NCBI GenBank assembly: GCA_021810805.1
Contig: JAJZHW010000003.1
Span: forward strand, 124,001 to 188,000
Direction of reading: 5' to 3'
Length of the DNA stretch: 64,000 bases
Origin: Nitrospirota bacterium
GTDB taxonomy: Bacteria; Nitrospirota; Leptospirillia; Leptospirillales; Leptospirillaceae
Below the pieces are notes generated by a model. That model was not told where the DNA came from. It ran no database searches and worked only from the letters and a program-made list of their open reading frames with translations. Numbering within the stretch: the first letter of the stretch is position 1; every line of letters starts with the position of its first letter. Both the position numbers and the translations under genes were made by a program. Positions 7,434 through 16,643 of the stretch are shown here, in pieces.

Positions 7434-8869
7434 GTTCGCGTCCCCACATCCTTGTCGTTGACGACCACGCCAACACCAGGCTCTACCTGAAGACGCTGTT
7501 GAGCCACGAGGGCTACCAGGTCAGGGATGCCGCCACGGGCCACGACGCCATTGAATCCCTCAAGGCCCATCCGCTTCCCCCTCGCCGCTCCCTGATCCTC
7601 CTTGACCTCAAACTTCCCGATACGACAGGAAATGCGCTCGTCCCGCCGCTCAGAGCCCTCTACCCGCAGGTTCCGGTGGTGATCATGACTGCCCATGCCT
7701 CGGTCGAGACGGCGGTTGAAGCCATAAGAAATGGGGCGTCGAACTATCTCGAAAAGCCGATAGACGAGAAAAAACTCCTCTCACTTATCGTGGATTTGAT
7801 CCCTCCGGAGGATCTCTCCGATGCGGCGGAAAGTGGACGTCTCCTGACCGGAGACAGTCCTCCCATGAAACTCCTGCTCGACCGGATCAAAAAGGCCTCC
7901 TCCCACTCCATACCCATTCTGATCACCGGAGAGTCCGGAACGGGAAAGGAGCTGGTGGCAAGATCCATCCACAACCTATCCCCTCGCCGGGAGGAACCAT
8001 TCATTGCAGTGAATACGGGGGCCATCTCAAAGGAGCTGGTCAATTCGGAGCTCTTTGGCCACGAAAAGGGGTCTTTTACCAGCGCCCAGAGCCGGAAGGA
8101 CGGCTGGCTTTTGACGGCCGGGAAGGGGACGCTCTTCCTCGACGAAATCGGAACGATGGATCTCGTCACCCAGATCTCGCTTCTTCGCGTCATCGAAAAT
8201 CGGACATTTTATCGCGTAGGGGGGACGGAGGAGCTGGCCTTCCATGCCCGCATCATCGGGGCGACCAATATCGACCCGCAAAGGCTCGTCGAACAGGGTC
8301 GTCTTCGGGAGGACCTCTACTATCGACTCAATGTCTTTCCCATCGATGTTCCCCCCCTCCGTGAGCGGGGACGGGACGTCATCTTGCTGGCCAAACGTTT
8401 TTTGGGGGAGGCATTCGAACTTCCCGAAGCCTCGATCCATATCTCCCCCGGCGCCGAGGAGATCCTTCTCTCCTACCCTTGGCCCGGCAACGTCCGAGAG
8501 CTCAGGAATCGGATGATCGAGATCTCCGTCACCTACGACATTGCGGAGCGATCGGGCTCTGGCGTCAAGCCCAAGCTCTTCGAGCTCGAGCGCGGCATGA
8601 TTGCCCCCGTTCTCTCGCTGACCAAAGACCGGCCCCCCGACGACGTGCCCCCTCTCCCCCCGCCCCGCACCCTCAAGGAAGGGGAGAGGGAACAGATCAA
8701 AAGGGCGATCAGGGACTCCGCTGGAAACAAAAGTCTTGCGGCCCGCATCCTGGGGATCAGTCGAAAGTCCCTCTACGCCAAGATGCGGGAATACCGGATC
8801 GGAGAAGAAGACGGATCCCCCTCCGACCACCGCACACCTGACCCCACCCCGCCTCCCCCCGAGAACTAG
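7430..8869 (+). CDS. Sigma-54-dependent response regulator, GlrR/QseF-like
   Basis: A 479-residue NtrC-family activator: receiver domain (phospho-acceptor Asp59 in LLDLKLPD, conserved Lys in YLEKP), a central AAA+ domain (Walker A GESGTGKE at 166-173, Walker B LFLDEIG), and a C-terminal Fis-type helix-turn-helix (AARILGISRKSLYAKM). The ATG at 7430 overlaps the lipoprotein stop, so it is co-translated with its partner. One unusual feature is that the loop contacting sigma-54, normally GAFTGA, reads GSFTSA (213-218). No convincing -24/-12 promoter was found in this window, so its targets are probably elsewhere. Confidence 0.9.
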   Translation: MSSRPHILVVDDHANTRLYLKTLLSHEGYQVRDAATGHDAIESLKAHPLPPRRSLILLDLKLPDTTGNALVPPLRALYPQVPVVIMTAHASVETAVEAIRNGASNYLEKPIDEKKLLSLIVDLIPPEDLSDAAESGRLLTGDSPPMKLLLDRIKKASSHSIPILITGESGTGKELVARSIHNLSPRREEPFIAVNTGAISKELVNSELFGHEKGSFTSAQSRKDGWLLTAGKGTLFLDEIGTMDLVTQISLLRVIENRTFYRVGGTEELAFHARIIGATNIDPQRLVEQGRLREDLYYRLNVFPIDVPPLRERGRDVILLAKRFLGEAFELPEASIHISPGAEEILLSYPWPGNVRELRNRMIEISVTYDIAERSGSGVKPKLFELERGMIAPVLSLTKDRPPDDVPPLPPPRTLKEGEREQIKRAIRDSAGNKSLAARILGISRKSLYAKMREYRIGEEDGSPSDHRTPDPTPPPPEN

Positions 8870-9020
8870 CCCATCTCCCGTCTCACGAAGACTCTAAACG
8901 GGGGGGCGATTGACAAATGGCCGGATCGAGAGCATCGTTTCACCAAGAGTGAGTGGTTTGCGATTTAGTGTGTGGCTCGAATCGATCCAGCCCCGCCACG
9001 CCGGAACAAGGAGATAGAGC

Positions 9021-11033
9021 ATGAGTGCGTCCGAACTCCCACCGCACCCCCATCCTTCCGACTCCCCCCCGGAGATGCTTCCCAAGATTTTTTTCTGGAC
9101 GGAATACTTCGAGACGGGCTTTCCCGAGATCGATTTCCAGCATCGAGGCCTCGTCAACCTGATCAACGACATTCCTGGCGCCTTGGCATCGGGGCTTCCG
9201 GGGGCGCCCTATCCGATTGACCTGCTTGACCGCCTCCGGGAATACGCCGCCCACCACTTCATGACCGAAGAGAATCTCTGGGCCAAGCTTCCCAGAGTTC
9301 CCCCCTTTGAGGCGCACCTCGAGCGCCATGAGAAGGAGCACCGCAGCTTCTCGGAAAAGATCACCCAACTGGACAAAAGCCTGAAAGATGACTCCCTCGA
9401 TGACGACAGGCGCAAGGACGTCCTCACCGAGATTGTCGTGTACCTGATCCACTGGCTGGCCCACCACATCCTCGAATTTGACCGTCAGATGGCCATGGCC
9501 CTGAAGGCCCTCGAGGCCGGCGCCACCCCCCAGGAGGCGATGAGGATCTCGGAGAAAAAGCTCGACCGGACCGCGGTCTTTACCCGAACGATTCTCTCCA
9601 TGTACGACTCGCTCGTGGAGCAGTCGATGCTCCTGATCTCCGAGATCGACCGCCGACGGCGTGCCGAAGAGGAGACAATCCGAACGCTGGCCTACTACGA
9701 CCCGCTGACGGCTCTCCCCAACCGGCGGCTTTTGATGGAAAGGCTCGATCTGGCCATCGAGGGCGCCCGTCGGTACAAGAAATTCGGGGCACTGTTTTTC
9801 ATCGATCTCGATAACTTCAAGATCCTGAACGACACGTTGGGACATGACATGGGAGATCGTCTTCTGGTAGAGGTCGCCGGACGTCTCAGGACGATCTTTC
9901 GCAGCGTCGATACCTTGGCAAGGCTCGGTGGCGACGAATTTGTCGTGATGGTGGAGAATCTGTCTACGACTCCCCTCGAGGCCGCCCAGGAGGCCGAATC
10001 CCTGGCCATGAAGCTGCTGGAGGCACTCCGGGATCCTTACGATCTAGGAAACCGCCACTACACCTCCACTCCCTCCGTGGGCATTGCCCTCTTTGGCGGC
10101 GACCCCATCTCCCGAGAAGAGGTCCTCAAGCAGGCGGACATGGCCATGTACCAATCCAAGTCGGCCGGAAGAAACGGATACCGTTTCTTCGACCAGAACA
10201 TGGAGACAAAGCTCAAGAACCGCTCAAGCCTTGAAGAGGAGCTTCTGACCGCCGTTTCGGACAGCCAGCTTGTCCTCTATTTTCAACCCCAGTGCCTCAG
10301 GGACGGTATTGTCGTTGGAGCCGAGGCCCTCATCCGCTGGAACCACCCCAAACGAGGGATTCTCTCCCCCGACAGCTTCATTCCGCTGGCCGAGGAGTCG
10401 GGAATCATCGTCCCCATCGGACAATGGGTTTTGGAAGAGTCCCTTCGAAGGCTTTCCTCCTGGCTTCGGGAGGGGCGGCTTCCCGAGGGCTTTTCTCTGG
10501 GGGTGAACCTGAGCGTCCGCCAGTTCAGGGAGCCCAACCTTCTCGGAGCCATCCAACATCTTCTGAAGACATATGGCCTTCCAAAGGACGCACTCACCCT
10601 GGAGATCACCGAATCCCTCCTCATCCGGGAGCCCGAAAAGATCAAAGGCGACCTCAAGCATCTACGCAAGGATGGCATCCTCTTTTCTCTCGACGACTTC
10701 GGAACCGGATACTCCTCCCTCCAGTACCTTCGCCACCTCCCCCTCGATCAGATCAAGATCGACCGTTCATTCGTCTCGGAAATCGGCCACGACCGTGACG
10801 ACCGGACCATCGTCACAACGATCCTGGCCATGGCCAAGGCCTTGGGGCTCACCGTCGTGGCCGAAGGGGTGGAGACTCCCGAACAGCGGGATGTTCTGTT
10901 CCGGACAGGGTGCCACATCTTCCAGGGTTATCTTTATTCCCGGCCACTTCCCGAAGCCGACTTCCTCTCCTACCTAAGACACTCCTCACCTACCCTCCCC
11001 CCTTCCCCTGGACCAGCCCAAAGATCAACCTGA
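9021..11033 (+). CDS. Hemerythrin-GGDEF-EAL protein (c-di-GMP metabolism with a diiron sensor)
   Basis: A 670-residue soluble protein. The N terminus (about 25-160) is a bacteriohemerythrin domain with the complete diiron ligand set: His41, His79-x3-Glu83, His103-x3-His107, and His149-x4-Asp154. This fold binds oxygen or redox-sensitive diiron. A GGDEF domain follows with an intact active site (GGDEF at 303-307) and an intact inhibitory site RxxD (294-297). The EAL domain begins with EALIRW (435-440) and keeps DDFGTGYSSL. Both making and breaking c-di-GMP are therefore possible, probably switched by oxygen or iron state. It is monocistronic; its 3' end overlaps the convergent permease gene by 44 bp. 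Confidence 0.92.
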   Translation: MSASELPPHPHPSDSPPEMLPKIFFWTEYFETGFPEIDFQHRGLVNLINDIPGALASGLPGAPYPIDLLDRLREYAAHHFMTEENLWAKLPRVPPFEAHLERHEKEHRSFSEKITQLDKSLKDDSLDDDRRKDVLTEIVVYLIHWLAHHILEFDRQMAMALKALEAGATPQEAMRISEKKLDRTAVFTRTILSMYDSLVEQSMLLISEIDRRRRAEEETIRTLAYYDPLTALPNRRLLMERLDLAIEGARRYKKFGALFFIDLDNFKILNDTLGHDMGDRLLVEVAGRLRTIFRSVDTLARLGGDEFVVMVENLSTTPLEAAQEAESLAMKLLEALRDPYDLGNRHYTSTPSVGIALFGGDPISREEVLKQADMAMYQSKSAGRNGYRFFDQNMETKLKNRSSLEEELLTAVSDSQLVLYFQPQCLRDGIVVGAEALIRWNHPKRGILSPDSFIPLAEESGIIVPIGQWVLEESLRRLSSWLREGRLPEGFSLGVNLSVRQFREPNLLGAIQHLLKTYGLPKDALTLEITESLLIREPEKIKGDLKHLRKDGILFSLDDFGTGYSSLQYLRHLPLDQIKIDRSFVSEIGHDRDDRTIVTTILAMAKALGLTVVAEGVETPEQRDVLFRTGCHIFQGYLYSRPLPEADFLSYLRHSSPTLPPSPGPAQRST

Positions 11034-11784
11034 GGGCTGTCAGAAGAAGCAAGGCCCCCTGAAAGATCCGGATACGCCTCCCCCCCATCCTTCGGGTGAA
11101 CCGGGACCCCAGGAAAGACCCGGCCAAGGCTCCGGCCACAATGGGTAGGGTTTCGGAGGGGATCCCCCCCGAAACCAGGGCCTTGGTGATCGCCGCCGTA
11201 GCCGCCATCGGAAACATGACGGCAAGGCTCGATCCCACCGCCACGAAAGAGGGGTATCCAAAGAGCAGGGTCAATACCGGATAGAGCAGAAAGCCTCCCC
11301 CTACCCCCAGAATCCCGCTCGACACGCCAATGGCAAAGAGTGCAAGAAATTCGCCCCAAAGACTTCTCTTTCGCCTTCGCCCCTCCGGCTTTTCCTCCGC
11401 AGGCCGAAAGAGGAGAAGTGTGAACGCCAGCAAGGTTTCGACGAGAAAAATCCAGAGGATGCTGCGGCCCGACACTCGCCAGGAAAGGGCGGCTCCGACA
11501 GCTCCACCGGCAAGGGCCGAAGCCGACCAGAAAAAAAGCCGCCGGAGGGGCACGTGGGCCGAAGGGCGATGGGCCACAATCCCGATAAGGGCGGCGAAAG
11601 CGACTTGGACCATGGAGATCTCTGTGGCAAGAAAGGGGGAGATGTGGACCGGGGAGAAGAGGGGAAGGAGAAAGAGGAGGGCAGGAAGGAGGACCACCCC
11701 CCCGCCGATCCCCAAAAGCCCCGAGAGGAATCCCGAGACTCCTCCCAGGAGCAGAAAGACTCCGACAAGACCCGCACTAGCCAT
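10990..11784 (-). CDS. TauE/SafE-family membrane permease (sulfite/anion exporter family)
   Basis: A 264-residue membrane protein with about eight hydrophobic helices arranged as two related halves. The GIGGGVVLLPALLFLLP and GVGGGFLLYPVLTLLFG stretches near the start of each half are the hallmark of the TauE/SafE (DUF81) family, whose members export sulfite, sulfoacetate and other anions. The substrate here cannot be named. The start at 11784 is chosen over an upstream ATG (11805) because AGGAGA lies 6-12 nt before it. It is the last gene on its strand, after the lipoprotein and antiporter genes, and converges on the hemerythrin-GGDEF-EAL gene. Confidence 0.8.
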   Translation of the reverse strand: MASAGLVGVFLLLGGVSGFLSGLLGIGGGVVLLPALLFLLPLFSPVHISPFLATEISMVQVAFAALIGIVAHRPSAHVPLRRLFFWSASALAGGAVGAALSWRVSGRSILWIFLVETLLAFTLLLFRPAEEKPEGRRRKRSLWGEFLALFAIGVSSGILGVGGGFLLYPVLTLLFGYPSFVAVGSSLAVMFPMAATAAITKALVSGGIPSETLPIVAGALAGSFLGSRFTRRMGGRRIRIFQGALLLLTALRLIFGLVQGKGGG

Positions 11785-11868
11785 GAGCCGTTCTCCTGTC
11801 ACCATTGAGCCTCTTCCTCGATTGGCTTCTTTTCATCGTCGCGAAGAGATCCGGGTTTTGAGCCGCCT

Positions 11869-12891
11869 TCATGAGCTTCCGGTGTAGACCGCGAGTGCCC
11901 CCAATGTCAGAGCTCCTGAGGAAGGGATCGTTCCGAGTGCCCCAAGAGTCCCCGGAGGGTTCAGGACAGATCCCAGTCCAAAGAGAGAGACCGTTCCCGA
12001 AGAGGCGGCCATCAAAAAATTATCGGCCGGATCGACAAGCAGGAGAGTCGGGGCCCCCTCCAAGGAGAGGGAGGTGGTCGACAGGGGAGTCAGCGTGCCG
12101 CCCCCCCCCTTGTAGAGGGTCGTGATCTGATAGAGATCCACGGCGGGAGAGGTGGGATTGGGGAGCAGAAACACCGAGGAAAGCGCCACCGCCGTGAGGG
12201 GGGTCCCTCCCTGATAGGAGCCGGAGGTCTCCCACGTGCTCTGGGGGGAGGACAGGGAGGCGCCGTTGATCACGGTGGAAAGCGGGTAAAGACGAAGAGT
12301 CATGGCCCCGGGATTGCCATAGAGCGACCCCACGAGAAACTCGACCCCATCCGCCATGGGAAGGAGAAGCCCCCCGGCCATTGTGCCACTCCCGGGAAGA
12401 GGCTGGCAGGAGCTAAGGGAAGAGACCGCCCCCCCCGAAACCGACAGGGAGATCAAAGAGCTCACCGAATAGGTCGCGATGCACCCTTGCGGAGCCCCTG
12501 ATGTCGTCTCCAAAACGATGATCACCTGACCTGATTGGGCGAGGGCAAATGGCGTGCCCGAAATCCCTGTCGCAACGGCTGGCCCCGAGGAAGAGAGCGG
12601 AAGGGGCGAGAGCAGGAACTCGCCCCCTCCTGAGCTTTTTCGGGAGAGAAGAATCAGAGTGTTGTCCACAACGATCCCCCCCCACAGGGAAATCCCCGAG
12701 GGGAGCGATTGCGTTGAGAGGCTGCCGGGACTGCTCCCGAATGGAAGGCGGAACCCCTGAGCCTCTCCTTGTGCCGTCGCCGACGCCCGGGCGGTGACCA
12801 TAACCTCAGGGGGGGTCTGTTGACTGGAGGGGGCAAGGCCGCAGGCGGAAAGCGTCAGGAAAAGAGCATAAAACAATCTCCGGAGCTTCAT
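11869..12891 (-). CDS. Predicted secreted lipoprotein of unknown function
   Basis: A 340-residue protein with a signal peptide ending in a lipobox (LSAC at about residues 14-17), followed by a low-complexity, Ser/Gly/Pro/Leu-rich body with many short beta-like segments and few charged residues. This suggests an extracytoplasmic all-beta fold, perhaps propeller-like, but no family was recognised. Its ATG overlaps the stop of the antiporter gene by 4 nt, so the two are co-translated; a link between an antiporter and a lipoprotein is not an arrangement I recognise. The lipoprotein prediction is firm and the function unknown. Confidence 0.7.
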   Translation of the reverse strand: MKLRRLFYALFLTLSACGLAPSSQQTPPEVMVTARASATAQGEAQGFRLPFGSSPGSLSTQSLPSGISLWGGIVVDNTLILLSRKSSGGGEFLLSPLPLSSSGPAVATGISGTPFALAQSGQVIIVLETTSGAPQGCIATYSVSSLISLSVSGGAVSSLSSCQPLPGSGTMAGGLLLPMADGVEFLVGSLYGNPGAMTLRLYPLSTVINGASLSSPQSTWETSGSYQGGTPLTAVALSSVFLLPNPTSPAVDLYQITTLYKGGGGTLTPLSTTSLSLEGAPTLLLVDPADNFLMAASSGTVSLFGLGSVLNPPGTLGALGTIPSSGALTLGALAVYTGSS

Positions 12892-14156
12892 CGGGAAGAC
12901 AAGCTCTGTGGGGCTGGCGGGTCGACCTCAAGGCCCAGCATCCGGGCGGCGGGCGCAGCGATCAAGGCCCCCACTGCAATGGTTCCCACGACAACCGAGA
13001 AGACAACGGTCGAGGCGGAAGCCGGTAGCTCTCCGTGGACAAGGCCCAGAAGCGCCCCGGCCATGATCCCGGTCTCCCGCACTGTGGCCATAAAGCCCAT
13101 CTCCTGGGGAGAAAATCGGGAGATTCGGTCAAGGGGAACAAGGGAGAAGACCACGGCGGGGCGGACAATCAAAATGAGCGATCCAAGGAAGAGAATCGTC
13201 CCGGTCAGGGCAAAGCCACCTCCTGAATGGGGAATGAGTGTTCCCATGACAAGAAAGATAAAGAAGGTGGCCAGATAGACCAGAAGGTCATTCATCATCT
13301 CGAAGTCCCCCATGCGGACTTTGGAAGTGCCCGGGGCAAGGGCCGAAGCCAGAGAGAGCTCGGAATCTTCCCGTCCGGACTGCCCGGCCGCCACACCCAG
13401 GAGATATCCCAGGAGGAGGGTCTGGAGGTGAAAGAGGAGGGAGAGCCCAAATCCTCCGAGAAGAACGGCCACGAGAAAGACGGGAACGCTCCGGCGGAAA
13501 ACTCCCCATTTCGGATGGCGGGTCAGAAGAGCAAAGAGCCTTCCCAAAGCGAGCCCTCCAGCGATCGCTCCAACAATCGAAACAAGGAATGTCCCGCCCA
13601 TATCAAGGACGCCGCCTAGCGAAGGGGCGGAAACCCAGGAGAGAAGGAAAAGGGCCAGGAGGCTACCGGTCACATCTCCAATGGCACTCTCTGCCACCAA
13701 GGTTTCGACAACACGAGGGGGGAGAGACAGGCGCCGAAGAATCGGAAGGATCGAGGCAGGGTCCGTGGTGGAGAGTATCGCTCCGAGCAGAAGCCCTTGG
13801 GGAAGGGTGTATCCAAGGAGAAAATGAGCGCTGGCTGCGAGCATCCCCGTGGTCAGAAGAAGTCCGACAGTCACAAGGAGTCCCACCGCCAAGGCGTGTT
13901 TTTTGAGAAGGGCGAGTCGTGTTCCGACCCCAGCCTCATAAAGAACAAGAAAAACAGCCCCCAGGAGGAGGACATGATCCTGCCCCATGAGACTCTCTCC
14001 CGAGACAAGGTTCAACCCGAAGGGTCCGAGCGCGAGCCCCAAGAGCATGAACCAGAGAATGTCCGGAACCCGCAATCGACCCGCAAGACGCGTCAGGACG
14101 AGCGCACCGGCCAAAACCCCGGAGATAATGACGCACAATGCCGCTGTATGGCCCAA
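12888..14156 (-). CDS. Cation/proton antiporter (CPA superfamily)
   Basis: A membrane protein of about 422 residues with 11-13 hydrophobic helices, of the Na+/H+ or K+/H+ exchanger superfamily. Recognisable elements are RLRVPDILWFMLLGLALGP near the N terminus and the STTDPASILPILRRL and ESAIGDVTGSLLALF stretches, which carry the acidic residues of the ion path. The frame is open up to 14450, but the first membrane helix begins just after a TTG at 14156 that is preceded by AGGAAGGA, so that start is preferred. There is no C-terminal TrkA-N domain. In an acidophile such a protein would serve pH or ion balance; the ion is not known. Confidence 0.82.
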   Translation of the reverse strand: MGHTAALCVIISGVLAGALVLTRLAGRLRVPDILWFMLLGLALGPFGLNLVSGESLMGQDHVLLLGAVFLVLYEAGVGTRLALLKKHALAVGLLVTVGLLLTTGMLAASAHFLLGYTLPQGLLLGAILSTTDPASILPILRRLSLPPRVVETLVAESAIGDVTGSLLALFLLSWVSAPSLGGVLDMGGTFLVSIVGAIAGGLALGRLFALLTRHPKWGVFRRSVPVFLVAVLLGGFGLSLLFHLQTLLLGYLLGVAAGQSGREDSELSLASALAPGTSKVRMGDFEMMNDLLVYLATFFIFLVMGTLIPHSGGGFALTGTILFLGSLILIVRPAVVFSLVPLDRISRFSPQEMGFMATVRETGIMAGALLGLVHGELPASASTVVFSVVVGTIAVGALIAAPAARMLGLEVDPPAPQSLSSR

Positions 14157-14267
14157 GAGATCCTTCCTCAAATCCGCCTTAAACTCTGGTAGAAATTTGC
14201 CGTTGGTGTATAATAGCCCTAAACACGCCTTCGACTCCACATCGCCAATCCCCGAGGACCTTCTTTC

Positions 14268-14561
14268 ATGCCTGTCTACTCCCTTGTCAGCCGTGACCCT
14301 GATCATACAGGAGAGATCGACCTCTGGCATCCGGACCATCTCACGGAAGAGGAGTTCGGAGAGCTTCTTCTCGAAGCGATGCGCTGGACAAGCTCCTCGA
14401 CATGGAAAGAACAGATTCTCGAAACCGCTCGTTATCTGATCGACAAGCACGGCTTCAGGGATGCCGGAGGGATTGTCCGCATCTCCTACCCCTCCCAGTG
14501 GTCCAAGGAAAAGGTCCAGGATCTTCTCAAGGACCTCCTGAACCGGGATCGCTCGGACTAA
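14268..14561 (+). CDS. Small conserved-looking protein, function unknown
   Basis: A 97-residue soluble, mixed-charge, probably alpha-helical protein, without signal peptide or membrane segment. The ATG at 14268 follows a good -10-like TATAAT at 14209-14214 and a short leader. It is the first gene of a compact set (PAP2 phosphatase 3 nt downstream, then rlmN and a membrane protein). No domain was recognised. The codon use and tight spacing to the next gene support a real gene. Confidence 0.6.
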   Translation: MPVYSLVSRDPDHTGEIDLWHPDHLTEEEFGELLLEAMRWTSSSTWKEQILETARYLIDKHGFRDAGGIVRISYPSQWSKEKVQDLLKDLLNRDRSD

Positions 14562-14564
14562 GGT

Positions 14565-15158
14565 ATGACAAGCCTCATCACTATGGACCAGAGCCTCTTT
14601 CTCTGGATCAACGGCTCACTCTCACGTCATTGGCTCGACCCGGTCATGGAAGCGGCAACCTCCCTTGGCAACGGATTCTATCTCTTCCCGCTGGGGCTTT
14701 TGATGATGGCCCTTTTTGGCCGGAAGAACTTTCGACGGGACTTTATTCTCTGGGCCTCGACCTCTTTTATTTCCTTCATTATTGGAACAATTCTCAAACA
14801 CCTTGTCCATCGCAACCGCCCTTTGGCCGCCTTCCATGACGGAATTGCCGACCATCAGATCTCCGTCCATGTTCTCGGCCCTTCCCTCTATGCCAACTCC
14901 TTTCCCTCGGGACACACCTTCACCGTCTTCTCAACGGCCTCCCTCTTTGCCGGGCTTTATCCCGGACTGGCCCTTCCCCTTTATGCCCTGGCCAGTCTGA
15001 CGGGCCTCTCCCGCATCTATGTGGGAGCCCATTTCCCCCTTGATGTTTTGGGAGGCGTTGCCATTGGACTCCTCTCCACCGCGATCGTTCGCCGGGCGAT
15101 CCTTCCGAGGGTCAAGAACGGACTTCCCCCGCCCTCCGACCCCAAGGCTATCCCATGA
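14565..15158 (+). CDS. PAP2-family membrane phosphatase
   Basis: A 197-residue integral membrane phosphatase of the PAP2 (type 2 phosphatidic acid phosphatase) family. All three active-site motifs are visible: KHLVHRNRP (K-x6-RP), PSGHTF (PSGH) and SRIYVGAHFPLDVLGG (SR-x5-H-x3-D), placed between hydrophobic helices. Likely substrates are lipid phosphates such as undecaprenyl pyrophosphate (BacA-independent recycling) or phosphatidylglycerophosphate; the sequence does not decide. The GTG of rlmN overlaps its stop codon. Confidence 0.87.
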   Translation: MTSLITMDQSLFLWINGSLSRHWLDPVMEAATSLGNGFYLFPLGLLMMALFGRKNFRRDFILWASTSFISFIIGTILKHLVHRNRPLAAFHDGIADHQISVHVLGPSLYANSFPSGHTFTVFSTASLFAGLYPGLALPLYALASLTGLSRIYVGAHFPLDVLGGVAIGLLSTAIVRRAILPRVKNGLPPPSDPKAIP

Positions 15159-16225
15159 ACCTTCTCGACCATCCCCCGGCCACCTGGGGAGAGATTCTTT
15201 CTGACAAGGGACAAGCGGCTTACCGGGGACGACAGATGGCCCACTGGGTCTATCAACGATTTATCACCGACCCTCTGAAGATGTCCAACATCCCCGCAGG
15301 GATACGCGACCTTGTTGCGACCGGGACACTCTCTCTCGATCATCCGGAGCTTCTTTCCTCGGCCCACTCTTTTGACGGAACCGTCAAGATGGCCTTCCGG
15401 CTCCTTGACGGACCGGTCATCGAGGCGGTCCTGATTCCCCGGAAAGGGCAGTGGACCCTCTGCCTCTCGACCCAGGCCGGCTGCGGCATTGGCTGCCGAT
15501 TTTGCCGCACGGCTTCGATGGGGCTCAGTAGAAACCTCACGACCTCCGAAATTCTTTCCCAATGGCTCCTGGCCTCCCGACTCGTGGAGACCCTCCCTCC
15601 TGGCGAATCAAGGATCGACCATATTGTCTTCATGGGGATGGGGGAGCCTCTGGCCAATCTCGAGGCTCTCATTCCGGCCATTCGTTCCCTGACCCACCCC
15701 GATGGGGCCGGCCTGTCGCCCCGACGCATCACGGTCTCGACATCCGGCCTTGTTCCCCGCATCGATGCGCTGGGAGAGGCCAATACCGGAGTTCGCCTCG
15801 CGATTAGCCTATGCGCCCCCGATGATGCTCTCCGACGGGAAATCATGCCGGTGGGACGCATCTACTCCATCGAGGAGATTCTTTCGGCCTGCCGTCGATT
15901 TCCCCTTCGGAACCGGGACAGGATCACCTTCGAATATGTCCTGTTGGCCGGGGTGAACGACAGCCCGGCCCAGGCACGGACTCTGGGACGTCTTCTCGCC
16001 CCCTTCCGCTCCAAGGTGAATCTCATCCCCTTCAACCCCTTTCCGGGCTCCCCCTATCACCGCCCCACGGAAAGTTCCGTCGCGGCCTTCCAGGAGATTC
16101 TCGCCGGCTTTCACATCACAGCCACCGTCCGCAAGTCCATGGGCCCCGATGTCCTGGCCGCCTGCGGACAGCTCGCCCGGGACACCCAAGACCACCTCGC
16201 CCTGACCGGAGGATCCCCCACGTGA
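15155..16225 (+). CDS. rlmN: Dual-specificity 23S rRNA / tRNA adenine-C2 methyltransferase
   Basis: A radical-SAM enzyme that methylates C2 of A2503 in 23S rRNA and A37 in some tRNAs. The 356-residue protein shows the Cx3Cx2C cluster (CGIGCRFC) following LCLSTQAG, then the GMGEPL motif, VSTSGLVPRI, and the C-terminal ATVRKSMGPDVLAACGQL, which contains the cysteine used to resolve the covalent RNA intermediate. Length and motif order are standard. It overlaps both neighbours by 4 nt and is thus translationally coupled to the PAP2 gene and the following small membrane protein. Confidence 0.95.
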   Translation: MNLLDHPPATWGEILSDKGQAAYRGRQMAHWVYQRFITDPLKMSNIPAGIRDLVATGTLSLDHPELLSSAHSFDGTVKMAFRLLDGPVIEAVLIPRKGQWTLCLSTQAGCGIGCRFCRTASMGLSRNLTTSEILSQWLLASRLVETLPPGESRIDHIVFMGMGEPLANLEALIPAIRSLTHPDGAGLSPRRITVSTSGLVPRIDALGEANTGVRLAISLCAPDDALRREIMPVGRIYSIEEILSACRRFPLRNRDRITFEYVLLAGVNDSPAQARTLGRLLAPFRSKVNLIPFNPFPGSPYHRPTESSVAAFQEILAGFHITATVRKSMGPDVLAACGQLARDTQDHLALTGGSPT

Positions 16226-16539
16226 ACGAAACGTCACAGTTTCTCGCCCGGCTGATCCTGTATCTCGGCCTCGAATTTCTCCTCATCCAGGGCGGAATGA
16301 CCGCCAACCTCTATGGCGTCACCCACGACATCGGGGGTCTCGAGATGATTTCCTGGTTTGCCATCACCGGCAGCCTTGCCGCGGCGGTGGGATTTGGCGC
16401 CCTCCTTGTGGAGGCCCGTCCGGAGATTCCCGCAGGAGCGGATCCAGGTCTCCTTTATCGTCTCGCCCCTCAGCTCCCCTGGATCTTTGCCTTTGTTCTT
16501 CTCTTTGCCGAATCCTTCGTCTATTTCCCCAAGTTTTGA
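16222..16539 (+). CDS. Small membrane protein, function unknown
   Basis: A 105-residue protein with three hydrophobic segments (about residues 8-28, 41-62 and 83-103) and almost no soluble part. It starts with GTG at 16222 overlapping the rlmN stop. No family was recognised. The overlap with rlmN and the absence of stop codons or compositional breaks support translation. Confidence 0.6.
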   Translation: MNETSQFLARLILYLGLEFLLIQGGMTANLYGVTHDIGGLEMISWFAITGSLAAAVGFGALLVEARPEIPAGADPGLLYRLAPQLPWIFAFVLLFAESFVYFPKF

Positions 16540-16643
16540 CCGACCCCCTCCCCCCGAAGACCCGACCTTTGCATTGAGATGGCGTGAATGGCGAGACGCC
16601 CTCCGCATCGCACCTTTTCCGCTCCCAACTCCTCTTTTCGCAT

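Noticed and set aside
8910-8938. TTGACA at 8910-8915 before the hemerythrin-GGDEF-EAL gene as a promoter
   Set aside because: The -35 box is perfect, but the hexamer 17 bp later (CATCGT) is too far from a -10 box to call.
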